The translations under genes and the position numbers were made by a program. A model generated the notes under the pieces. It did not search any database and was not told the origin of the DNA. It saw nothing but the letters and a program-made list of their open reading frames with translations. A DNA stretch of 64,000 nucleotides. It comes from Achromobacter sp. Root83 (lineage in GTDB: Bacteria; Pseudomonadota; Gammaproteobacteria; Burkholderiales; Burkholderiaceae_B). The stretch spans positions 128,857-192,856 of the forward strand of contig NZ_LMIU01000012.1 of assembly GCF_001428845.1 (NCBI RefSeq), in the 5' to 3' direction. Shown here in pieces: positions 7,820 through 15,908 of the stretch (the first letter of the stretch is position 1; every line of letters begins with the position of its first letter).

Positions 7820-10081
7820 TTGAAGCCCCAAGACTCGTATTCGCTGAATACGCTCACTACCTCCCTTGCCGCCGCCATCGCGGCGCCCGCCCTGTTCATA
7901 AGCCCCTACGCCGCGGCGCAGTCCGCCGACGCGGGCGTGACGCAGCTATCGCCGGTCCGAGTGGAGGGAGAGGGATCTTCCTACCAGACGTCTACGGCGC
8001 AGTCGCCGAAGATGACCGCGCCTCTGCTGGACACGCCGCGCACCGTTCAGGTCGTGCCGAGGCAGGTGATCCAGGACCAGGCCGCATCGTCGCTGCAGGA
8101 CGTGCTGCGCAACTCGCCGGGCATCACGTTCGGCGCGGGCGAGGGCGGCCGTCCGGGCGGCGACCTGCCCATCATCCGCGGCCAGAACTCCGCGGGCAGC
8201 ATTTTCCTGGACGGTATCCGCGATTCCAGCACGCAGGTGCGCGATACGTTCAACCTTGAGCAGGTGGAGATCATCAAGGGGCCGGACTCGGTGTACTCCG
8301 GCCGTGGCGGTGCGGGCGGCAGCATCAACATGGTCAGCAAGGCGCCGAAGGCGACGGATTTCACCGAAGCTACCGCGCAGATCGGCACGGACAACAATTA
8401 CCGCGCCACGATAGACAGCAACTGGCGCCTGGACGACAAGGCCGCGTTCCGCCTGAACGTGATGGGCAACAAGGGCGACGTGCCCGGCCGCGACAACGCC
8501 GTGGACTTCGAACGCTGGGGCGTGGCGCCCTCGCTGATGCTGGGGGTGGGCACGCCCACGCGCATCACGCTTAGCTATTACCACTATCAAGACGACAGCA
8601 TGCCCGATTACTCCATTCCGTATGACCCGAACACGGGTCAGCCGGTGACGGAGACGATGGGCGTTAGCCGCAAGTCGTTCTACGGACTGACCGGCCGGGA
8701 TTTCATGAAAACCCGCGACGACGTCGTGACGGCTGACTTCCAGCACGATTTTTCCGACAAGCTGCAGTTGCGCAACGTGATCCGGTATGGCCGCGGTACG
8801 ACCGATTTCGCGGCGACGAACCCGGACGACAGCAAGGGTAACGTGCCCAATGGCCTGGTCTATCGTTCGCTCAAGTCGGGTTACTACGTCACCAAGAGCT
8901 TTGCGAACCAGACGGATCTGACGGGCGAATTCGAAACCGGCAGCCTGAAGCATTCGTTCGACCTGGGCTTCGAATACAGCAATATCAAACAGGACAAGGA
9001 CAGCTACACCCAGAACATCGCCAAGGGGCCGATGGACTGCAAGGTGAGCGCGACGGACGCATCCAATCCGGCGCTCTGCACGTCCTTGTGGAATCCGAAC
9101 CCCGGCGACGACTACACCGGCACGCTGACCCGCAACAACAACCCCGCTCGGTACAACACGGACACGGTGGCGCTCTACGGCTTCGACACCATCAAGTTCA
9201 ACGAGCAATGGCAGGCCAGCCTGGGCGCGCGCTGGGACAACTACCGGACCAGCGGCAGCAATATCGCCCGGGGCCGCAGCGATCCGGCCAGCACGCCGGC
9301 GTTCTACAGCACCAGCCGCGAAGACAACCTGTTCAACTATCAGGTTGGCCTGGCCTACAAGCCGGCGCCCAACGGCACGATCTACGCCACCTACGGCACG
9401 TCCTCCACGCCGTCGGCGATCGCCGCAAGCGCCATCAGCGACGCGACCTCGGTCTCGACGTCCTCGCTCGAGCCGGAAAAGAGCCGCACCGTGGAATTGG
9501 GCACCAAGTGGGAGGTGCTGGATAACAGGCTGACGCTGTCGGCCGCCGCATTCCACGACACCCGCAAGAACACCAGCGTGGCCGTGTCCGCGACCGAAGT
9601 CGCGCAAGTGGGCGAGGCCAAGGTGCGTGGCATCGAACTGGGCTTCTCGGGCGCCATCACGCCCAAGTGGAATGTGTTCGGCGGCTACACCTTCATGGAC
9701 AGCGAAATGACCAAGGGCGCCTACAACAGCGGCGCCGTCGGCCAGGACCTGCCCAACACCCCCCGCAACGCCTTCAGCCTGTGGACTACCTACAAGGTGC
9801 TGCCCAAGCTGACGGTGGGCGGCGGCGCCTACTACGTGGACAAGGTGTACGGCAATTCGGATGCCACCAAGAACGCCGACGGCACGCCCAAGGCGCGCTG
9901 GGTGCCTTCGTACTGGCGCTTCGACGCCATGGCCGGCTACGAATTCAACGAGCACATCTCGGCGCAGTTGAACGTGCTGAACATTTTCGACGAGACGTAC
10001 TACACCAAGGCCTATGCGGCGCACTATGCGGCGTTGGGCACGGGCCGGGCGGCGCTGCTGTCCCTGCGCGTACGCTACTGA
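7820..10081 (+). CDS. TonB-dependent catecholate-type siderophore receptor (Fiu/CirA-like)
   Basis: Outer-membrane ferric-siderophore receptor, 753 aa. A signal peptide occupies residues 1 to about 34 (ending AAAQ). A TonB-box-like stretch LSPVRVEGEG follows near 43-52, then the plug (about 60-170, with LPIIRGQNSAGSIFLDGIRD and VEIIKGPDSVYSGRGGAGGSIN), and a 22-strand-type barrel ending in LRVRY with a terminal aromatic residue. The start is TTG at 7820, with GGAG (7808-7811) eight bases upstream; no ATG gives a signal peptide. The gene stands alone, without TonB/ExbBD or siderophore biosynthesis genes nearby. Ligand assignment (catecholate) is by overall resemblance only. Confidence 0.88.
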   Translation: MKPQDSYSLNTLTTSLAAAIAAPALFISPYAAAQSADAGVTQLSPVRVEGEGSSYQTSTAQSPKMTAPLLDTPRTVQVVPRQVIQDQAASSLQDVLRNSPGITFGAGEGGRPGGDLPIIRGQNSAGSIFLDGIRDSSTQVRDTFNLEQVEIIKGPDSVYSGRGGAGGSINMVSKAPKATDFTEATAQIGTDNNYRATIDSNWRLDDKAAFRLNVMGNKGDVPGRDNAVDFERWGVAPSLMLGVGTPTRITLSYYHYQDDSMPDYSIPYDPNTGQPVTETMGVSRKSFYGLTGRDFMKTRDDVVTADFQHDFSDKLQLRNVIRYGRGTTDFAATNPDDSKGNVPNGLVYRSLKSGYYVTKSFANQTDLTGEFETGSLKHSFDLGFEYSNIKQDKDSYTQNIAKGPMDCKVSATDASNPALCTSLWNPNPGDDYTGTLTRNNNPARYNTDTVALYGFDTIKFNEQWQASLGARWDNYRTSGSNIARGRSDPASTPAFYSTSREDNLFNYQVGLAYKPAPNGTIYATYGTSSTPSAIAASAISDATSVSTSSLEPEKSRTVELGTKWEVLDNRLTLSAAAFHDTRKNTSVAVSATEVAQVGEAKVRGIELGFSGAITPKWNVFGGYTFMDSEMTKGAYNSGAVGQDLPNTPRNAFSLWTTYKVLPKLTVGGGAYYVDKVYGNSDATKNADGTPKARWVPSYWRFDAMAGYEFNEHISAQLNVLNIFDETYYTKAYAAHYAALGTGRAALLSLRVRY

Positions 10082-10098
10082 TCCGCCAGCCGCGGCAA

Positions 10099-10130
10099 AG
10101 CAAAAAGCCACCGCGAGGTGGCTTTTTGCT
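10099..10130. terminator. Bidirectional terminator between the TonB receptor and serB
   Basis: Perfect 14-bp stem AGCAAAAAGCCACC (10099-10112) / GGTGGCTTTTTGCT (10117-10130) with a four-base loop. The A-rich left arm and T-rich right arm make it functional for both converging genes. Confidence 0.93.
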
Positions 10131-10165
10131 GTTGGCCATGGCGCCAGGCACCCGCCCGGCGGACT

Positions 10166-11023
10166 TCAGCTTTCAAACCAGTTCAGCACACCGTCCAGGC
10201 CCGACACGTTCAAGGCAAAACGAGTCTGCTGGCGCACCAGCGGCTTGGCGTGATAGGCCACCGGGAAGCCCGCGGCCGCCAGCATCTTCAGGTCATTGGC
10301 GCCATCGCCCATGGCGATGATCTGGTCCTGCGCCGCCCCGTGCGCGCGGGCGAATTCGCGCAGGTGGACCGCCTTGGCGTCGGCGTCCAGGATGTCGCCC
10401 AGCACCTTGCCGGTCAACAGGCCGTTCTCGATTTCCAGCGTGTTCGCGTGCGCGCTGTCCAGCTTCAGGAGGTCGCGCAGGCGTTCCGTGAAGAAGGTGA
10501 AGCCGCCCGATACCAGCAGCACCTTGAGGCCGGCGGACTGCGCAGTCGTGATCAGGCGCTCGGCCCCCGGGTTCAGGCGCAGCTTGTCCGCATAGACCTG
10601 CTCCAGCGCGCCGGCCGGCACGCCCTTGAGCAGGGCGACGCGGCGGCGCAGGCTTTCCGCGAAATCCTTGATCTCGCCGCGCATCGCGGCCTCGGTGATT
10701 TCGGACACCTTGTCCTTCACGCCGGCCACGCCCGCGATCTCGTCGATGCACTCGATGTTGATCAGGGTGGAGTCCATGTCCATGGCCAGCACCTTGCAGT
10801 CGGACAGCTTCAGGCCGGCCGGCACGAAGGCGGCATCGACGCCGCGGCTGTCGGCCCAGGCGGCGACTTCGTCGCGGGTGTCGGCGTCATGCTGCACATC
10901 GAGCAGGCGGGCGGCGGTGTTGCTGATGCGGGCCACGCCCTGGGCCTGGGCCAGCGCGGCGAGCTGCTCCGCTTGGTCGATGCTCAGGCCGGGGGATTGG
11001 ACGACAAGGTGATGGGTAGTCAT
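10166..11023 (-). CDS. serB: Phosphoserine phosphatase
   Basis: HAD-superfamily enzyme that hydrolyses O-phosphoserine to serine, the last step of serine synthesis; cytoplasmic, 285 aa. The catalytic motif DMDST places the nucleophile at D82 and the acid/base at D84. Motif II (LLVSGGFTFF) and the metal-binding GDGANDLKML motif are intact. Residues 1-75 form an ACT-like N-terminal domain, as in longer SerB proteins. The gene starts 24 bases after mfd on the same strand and is probably co-transcribed with it. Confidence 0.95.
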   Translation of the reverse strand: MTTHHLVVQSPGLSIDQAEQLAALAQAQGVARISNTAARLLDVQHDADTRDEVAAWADSRGVDAAFVPAGLKLSDCKVLAMDMDSTLINIECIDEIAGVAGVKDKVSEITEAAMRGEIKDFAESLRRRVALLKGVPAGALEQVYADKLRLNPGAERLITTAQSAGLKVLLVSGGFTFFTERLRDLLKLDSAHANTLEIENGLLTGKVLGDILDADAKAVHLREFARAHGAAQDQIIAMGDGANDLKMLAAAGFPVAYHAKPLVRQQTRFALNVSGLDGVLNWFES

Positions 11024-11047
11024 AAGGGGCAGGGAAGGTGGCGTGAG

Positions 11048-14000
11048 TTACTTCAGGGCGCGCAGGACGGCGCGCACGGCGTCGGAGCGGGCGGGAATTT
11101 GCGCCGCCTTGATCTCGACCCGCAATTTATCCTGCCCCGCCAGTTTGATGTGGCGCTGGCGTTGCACGAGTTCGATGATCTTGGCGGGGTCGACCGAGGT
11201 CTTGGGGCCGAATTGGAGCAGCGCCTGCGTTTCGCTGGCGTCGATCTTGACGATGCCCAGCGGCTGGGCCGCCAGGCGCAGGCGATGCGTCGAGAGCAGG
11301 GTCTGCGCCGCCTCCGGCAGCTTGCCGAAGCGGTCGATCAGCTCTTCCTGGATGTGGATGAGGTCGTCTTCGTCGGCGGCGTGCGCCAGGCGCTTGTAGA
11401 TGCCCAGGCGCGCATGCACGTCCGCGCAATAGTCTGACGGCAGCAACGCCGGGGAGTGCAGGTTGACCTCGCAGGCCAGATTGAAGGGCGCATCGAGGTC
11501 GGGCTCTTCGCCCGCGCGCAGCGCGCGCACGGCCTCGTTGAGCATTTCGTTGTACATCGAGAAGCCCACTTCCTGGATATTGCCGGATTGCGAATCCCCC
11601 AGCACCTCGCCCGTGCCCCGGATCTCCAGGTCGTGCATGGCCAGATAGAAACCCGATCCAAGCTCTTCCATGGCCTGAATGGCTTCGAGGCGTTTCTTGG
11701 CGTTGTTCGTGATGGCGTCTTCGCCCGGCGTCAGCAGGTAGGCGTAGGCCTGGTGGTGGGAACGTCCCACGCGTCCGCGCAACTGATGAAGCTGGGCCAG
11801 TCCGAAGCGGTCCGCCCGGTGGATCACGATGGTGTTCGCGCTGGGCACGTCGATGCCCGTTTCGATGATGGTGGTACACAGCAGCACGTTGTAGCGCTGC
11901 TGATAGAAGCCCTTCATCACCTGTTCCAGTTCACGCTCGGGCATCTGGCCGTGCGCCACGGCGATACGCGCCTCGGGCACCAGCTCTTCCAGGCGGGCGC
12001 GGCGGTTGTGGATGGTCTCGACCTCGTTGTGCAGGAAGTAGCACTGGCCGCCGCGCTTGAGCTCGCGCAGCAGGGCCTCGCGCAGGGTGCTGCCGTCCTC
12101 GCGCCGCACAAAGGTCTTGATGGCCAGGCGCTTCTGCGGCGCCGTGGCGATGACGGAGAAATCGCGGATGCCTTCCAGCGACATGCCCAGCGTGCGCGGG
12201 ATGGGGGTGGCCGTCAGCGTCAGCACGTCCACCTCGGCCCGCAGGGCCTTGAGCGCCTCTTTCTGGCGCACGCCGAAGCGGTGCTCCTCGTCGATGATCA
12301 CCAGGCCCAGACGCTTGAACTTCACGTCCTTGGACAGGATCTTGTGGGTGCCGATGACGATGTCGACCCGGCCGTCGTTGATGCCCTCGATGGCGGCGGA
12401 CACCTCTTTGGGCGAACGGAAGCGCGACAGCTCCACGACGCGCACGGGCCAGTCGGCGAAACGGTCGGAGAAGGTCTGCGCGTGCTGCTCGGCAAGCAGC
12501 GTGGTGGGGCACAGCAGCGCGACCTGTTTGCCGTTGGCCACGGCCAGGAAGGCGGCGCGCAACGCCACTTCGGTCTTGCCGAAGCCCACGTCGCCGCAGA
12601 CCAGCCGGTCCATCGGACGGCCGGAGGTCATGTCGCCGATCACGGCTTCGATGGCGGCGGCCTGGTCGGCCGTTTCCTCGAAACCGAAGCCCTCAGCGAA
12701 CGCTTCGTAGTCGTTCAAGGGCAGGTTGAAGGCGAAACCCTCGCGCGCCGCGCGCTGCGCATAGAGCGCCAGCAGCTCGGCGGCGGTGTCGCGGACCTGC
12801 TTGGCCGCCTTGCGGCGGGCCTTGTCCCATTGGCCGGAACCCAGCTGGTGCAGCGGCGCGGCTTCCGGGTCGGCGCCGCTGTAGCGGGCGATGACATGCA
12901 GCTGCGCCACCGGCACATACAGGGTGCTGCCATTGGCATATTCAAGATGGAGAAATTCCATCTCGCCTTCGCCCATGTCCATGTTGACCAGGCCGTGGTA
13001 GCGGCCGATGCCGTGCTGCGCATGCACGACGGGGTCGCCGGCGCGCAATTCGGACAGGTCGCGCACCATGGCTTCGACGTTGCTGGCGCGTTCCTGATCG
13101 CGCTTGCCACGCCGGCCGGTGCCGGCCAGCCCGGGATACAGATCGTTTTCGGTCAGGAAGGCGAGGTTGGCGCCCGGCAGTTCGAAGCCGGTGCCCAACG
13201 CCGCCGCGACGATGCCGAAATGCGCGTCCGAGGCCAGGAAGGCGTCTATGGTGTCTGGCTGCGCGTCCGGCGTGACGCCGAATTCGTTCAGCATCTGCAC
13301 CAGCGTCTCGCGGCGGCCGGCCGAGTCCGCGCACAGCAGCACGCGGGTCTGGCGGGTCTGCACCAGCGCGCGCAGCTTGGCGATGGGGTCTTCGGAACGG
13401 CGCGCCACGCTGACGTCGGGCGCGGCGCGGAAGTCTGGGTGCGGCTGGCCCGAGGCCAGCGACAGGCGGCTGAATTCCTTCAGCCGGGAATACAGGGCCT
13501 CGTTGTCCAAAAACAGGGCGGACGGCGGCAGGACCGGACGCTCGCGGTCGCTCTTCAGGAAACTGTAGCGGCTGGACGTGTCCTGGTTGAAGCGCTGGAT
13601 TGCGTCGTCGATGTCCCCGACGGTGACCGTGACCGTGCCTTCGGTCAGGTAGTCGAACAAGGTGGCCGTCTCTTCGAAGAACAGCGGCAGGTAGTATTCG
13701 ACGCCCGCAAACGGGATGCCGTTGCCGATGTCTTTGTAAGGCAGCGCGCGCGATGGATCGCCCTCGAAGATCTCGCGAAAGCGCGCGCGGAAGCGGTTGC
13801 GCGACTCTTCGTCCATGGGAAATTCGCGGCCGGGCAGGAGCTGGACTTCGCGTACCGGGTACAGGCTGCGCTGAGTATCCACGTCGAAGCTGCGGATGGT
13901 TTCGATCTCGTCGTCGAACAGGTCCAGGCGGTAAGGCACCACCGAACCCATGGGAAACAGATCGATCAGCCCGCCGCGCAGGCAGAATTCGCCGGGCGCC

Positions 14001-14530
14001 GTCACCTGGGTGACGTGGTTGTAGTTGGCCAGGGTGAGCTGCGCGCGCAGCGCCGCCTCGTTCAGCTTGTCCTTTTGCTTGAATGAAAACGTGTAGGCGG
14101 CCAGGAACGAGGGCGGCGCCAGCCGGTAGAGCGCGGTGGTGATGGGCACCGTCAGCACATCCACCGACTTCGTCATCAGCGAATGCAGTGTGTGCAGGCG
14201 CTCGGAAATCAGGTCCTGGTGCGGCGAGAAGGCGTCGTAGGGCAGCGTTTCCCAGTCGGGCAGCTGCCTGACGCGCAGGCCCGGGGCAAATAGCTGGATC
14301 TCTTCGGCCAGCCGCTGGGCTTCCAGCGGCTCGGCCGTGAGGATCACCAGCGGGCCGTCTGCCTGGCGTGCCAGATCCGCGAGCAGCCACGCGTCGCCCG
14401 AGCCCGGCGGCCGCGGCTGTGCGTAGCGCGTGCCGGGTTTCAGCGCGGACAGGGTGGGGGCCGTGGCGGGGACGGGAGGCGCGGCGGTGGCGGGGGTCGA
14501 GGGGGTGGGCATCAGGCTGGGAGCGGACAT
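11048..14530 (-). CDS. mfd: Transcription-repair coupling factor Mfd
   Basis: ATP-dependent translocase that removes stalled RNA polymerase from DNA lesions and recruits UvrA; 1160 aa, normal size. Visible parts: UvrB-like N-terminal module (GDAWLLADLARQADGPLVIL onward), RNA-polymerase interaction region (DPVVHAQHGIGRYHGL), RecG-like helicase core with Walker A GDVGFGKTEVA and DEEHRFG box, and the C-terminal TRCF domain. I chose the start giving MSAPSLMPTP. The frame is open to 14572, but that longer form would overlap ispD and cover the shared promoter. The Pro/Ala/Thr-rich first 30 residues look disordered. It appears to head an mfd-serB unit. Confidence 0.96.
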   Translation of the reverse strand: MSAPSLMPTPSTPATAAPPVPATAPTLSALKPGTRYAQPRPPGSGDAWLLADLARQADGPLVILTAEPLEAQRLAEEIQLFAPGLRVRQLPDWETLPYDAFSPHQDLISERLHTLHSLMTKSVDVLTVPITTALYRLAPPSFLAAYTFSFKQKDKLNEAALRAQLTLANYNHVTQVTAPGEFCLRGGLIDLFPMGSVVPYRLDLFDDEIETIRSFDVDTQRSLYPVREVQLLPGREFPMDEESRNRFRARFREIFEGDPSRALPYKDIGNGIPFAGVEYYLPLFFEETATLFDYLTEGTVTVTVGDIDDAIQRFNQDTSSRYSFLKSDRERPVLPPSALFLDNEALYSRLKEFSRLSLASGQPHPDFRAAPDVSVARRSEDPIAKLRALVQTRQTRVLLCADSAGRRETLVQMLNEFGVTPDAQPDTIDAFLASDAHFGIVAAALGTGFELPGANLAFLTENDLYPGLAGTGRRGKRDQERASNVEAMVRDLSELRAGDPVVHAQHGIGRYHGLVNMDMGEGEMEFLHLEYANGSTLYVPVAQLHVIARYSGADPEAAPLHQLGSGQWDKARRKAAKQVRDTAAELLALYAQRAAREGFAFNLPLNDYEAFAEGFGFEETADQAAAIEAVIGDMTSGRPMDRLVCGDVGFGKTEVALRAAFLAVANGKQVALLCPTTLLAEQHAQTFSDRFADWPVRVVELSRFRSPKEVSAAIEGINDGRVDIVIGTHKILSKDVKFKRLGLVIIDEEHRFGVRQKEALKALRAEVDVLTLTATPIPRTLGMSLEGIRDFSVIATAPQKRLAIKTFVRREDGSTLREALLRELKRGGQCYFLHNEVETIHNRRARLEELVPEARIAVAHGQMPERELEQVMKGFYQQRYNVLLCTTIIETGIDVPSANTIVIHRADRFGLAQLHQLRGRVGRSHHQAYAYLLTPGEDAITNNAKKRLEAIQAMEELGSGFYLAMHDLEIRGTGEVLGDSQSGNIQEVGFSMYNEMLNEAVRALRAGEEPDLDAPFNLACEVNLHSPALLPSDYCADVHARLGIYKRLAHAADEDDLIHIQEELIDRFGKLPEAAQTLLSTHRLRLAAQPLGIVKIDASETQALLQFGPKTSVDPAKIIELVQRQRHIKLAGQDKLRVEIKAAQIPARSDAVRAVLRALK

Positions 14531-14540
14531 CAAGCGGAAG

Positions 14541-14549
14541 ATTATAAAA
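14541..14549. promoter_or_regulatory. Overlapping divergent -10 elements of mfd and ispD
   Basis: The sequence attataaaat (14541-14550) reads TATAAA on the plus strand (14544-14549) toward ispD, and a perfect TATAAT on the minus strand (14546-14541) toward mfd. Only 29 bases separate the two start codons, so both transcripts would be nearly leaderless. Confidence 0.6.
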
Positions 14550-14559
14550 TCACCGCACC

Positions 14560-15243
14560 ATGTCTGACTCAATCATTGCGATCGTACCCGCCGCGGGCGT
14601 TGGCGCCCGCGCCGGACGGCCCGGGCACGAGGCCGTTCCCAAACAGTATCGTCCACTGTCCGGACAGCCCATGCTGCGGCATGCGGTGTGCGCCTTGCTT
14701 GCGGATGAACGGGTATCCCAGGTGCGCGTGGCCGTGACGCCGGGCGACGGTTTGGTGGACGCGGCGCTGGCGGGCCTGCCTCGCACGGTGTGGCGCGCCT
14801 GCGGCGGCGCCACGCGCGCGGATACCGTCGCTGGCGCCCTGGCGGATAGCGGCGTGGCGGACGACGCCTGGGTGCTGGTGCATGACGCGGCGCGCCCGGG
14901 ATTGCCCGCCGCCGCGCTGAGCCGCCTGATCGATGCATGCCTGGCCGACCCGGTGGGCGGCCTGTTGGCCCTGCCGGTGGCCGATACCGTCAAGGCGGGA
15001 CAAGCGCGCGTGGAGCGCACGCTGGACCGCAATGGCTTGTGGCTGGCGCAGACGCCCCAGATGTTCAGGGCCGGCGTGCTGCGCGACGCCCTGACGGCGG
15101 CCTCCGTGAATGGCGTGATCGTCACCGACGAGGCTTCGGCCATCGAGGCCGCCGGTTATGCACCATTGCTGATTCCGGGTGCCATGCGCAATTTCAAGGT
15201 GACGTGGCCGGACGATTTCGAACTGATGGAAAAATGGCTATGA
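14560..15243 (+). CDS. ispD: 2-C-methyl-D-erythritol 4-phosphate cytidylyltransferase
   Basis: Third enzyme of the MEP isoprenoid pathway, transferring CMP from CTP to methylerythritol phosphate; cytoplasmic, 227 aa. The nucleotide-binding start [23 protein letters not shown] is the family signature, with glycine-rich loop and conserved Lys. LVHDAARP (about residues 107-114), DTVK and the C-terminal [12 protein letters not shown] also match. The stop overlaps the ispF start (ATGA at 15240-15243). Confidence 0.97.
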   Translation: MSDSIIAIVPAAGVGARAGRPGHEAVPKQYRPLSGQPMLRHAVCALLADERVSQVRVAVTPGDGLVDAALAGLPRTVWRACGGATRADTVAGALADSGVADDAWVLVHDAARPGLPAAALSRLIDACLADPVGGLLALPVADTVKAGQARVERTLDRNGLWLAQTPQMFRAGVLRDALTAASVNGVIVTDEASAIEAAGYAPLLIPGAMRNFKVTWPDDFELMEKWL

Positions 15244-15731
15244 GCATTCCTTTCCGCGTCGGGCAGGGCTTCGACGTGCACGCATTGGTCGAAGGCCGGC
15301 CGCTGATCATCGGCGGGGTCACGATTCCCCATACCCACGGCCTGCTGGGCCATTCCGATGCCGACGTGCTGCTGCACGCGATCACCGACGCGCTGCTGGG
15401 CGCGGCCGGCCTGGGCGATATCGGCCGGCACTTTCCGGATACCGACCCGGCCTTCAAGGGCGCCGACAGCCGTGTGCTGCTGCGCGAAGCGATGGCGCGG
15501 GTCCGCAAGGCGGGTTGGGCGCCGGTGAACATCGATGCCACCGTGCATGCGCAGGCGCCAAAGATCGGCCCGCACGCGCCGGCCATGCAGAAGAACATCG
15601 CGGCCGATACCGGCCTGGCCGAGGCCGATATCAACATCAAGGCCAAAACCAACGAAAGCCTCGGCTACCTGGGCCGCAAGGAAGGCATCGCGGCGACCGT
15701 GGTGGCCCTGCTGGCTCGCACGGAATCCTGA
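15240..15731 (+). CDS. ispF: 2-C-methyl-D-erythritol 2,4-cyclodiphosphate synthase
   Basis: Fifth MEP-pathway enzyme, cyclising CDP-methylerythritol phosphate with loss of CMP; trimeric, 163 aa. Metal ligands D12 and H14 (GFDVHAL) and H46 ([14 protein letters not shown]) are present, as are the HFPDTD motif and the C-terminal [15 protein letters not shown]. It starts on the ATGA overlap with ispD, the usual ispDF order. No clear terminator is visible after it. Confidence 0.97.
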   Translation: MSIPFRVGQGFDVHALVEGRPLIIGGVTIPHTHGLLGHSDADVLLHAITDALLGAAGLGDIGRHFPDTDPAFKGADSRVLLREAMARVRKAGWAPVNIDATVHAQAPKIGPHAPAMQKNIAADTGLAEADINIKAKTNESLGYLGRKEGIAATVVALLARTES

Positions 15732-15818
15732 GCGGCAAAACCGGGGTGCACCGCTACGCCTGGCGCGCCTGGCTGGGGGCGCACGCGCGCTTCAATGCTT
15801 GCGCGGGTGTTATTTACT

Positions 15819-15847
15819 TTGGCATACATCTTTAACAAATGCATAAG
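15819..15847 (+). promoter_or_regulatory. Candidate sigma-70 promoter of the DUF4344/rhodanese gene
   Basis: TTGGCA (15819-15824), a 17-base spacer, then CATAAG (15842-15847), about 55 bases before the start codon. The -35 matches five of six positions and the -10 four of six. This is a sequence-only inference. Confidence 0.4.
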
Positions 15848-15908
15848 CAGCCTGTTTTGATCTGGAATACTCTGCGCCACTTGCAAATGGCAAATCAGGG
15901 ACACTCAG

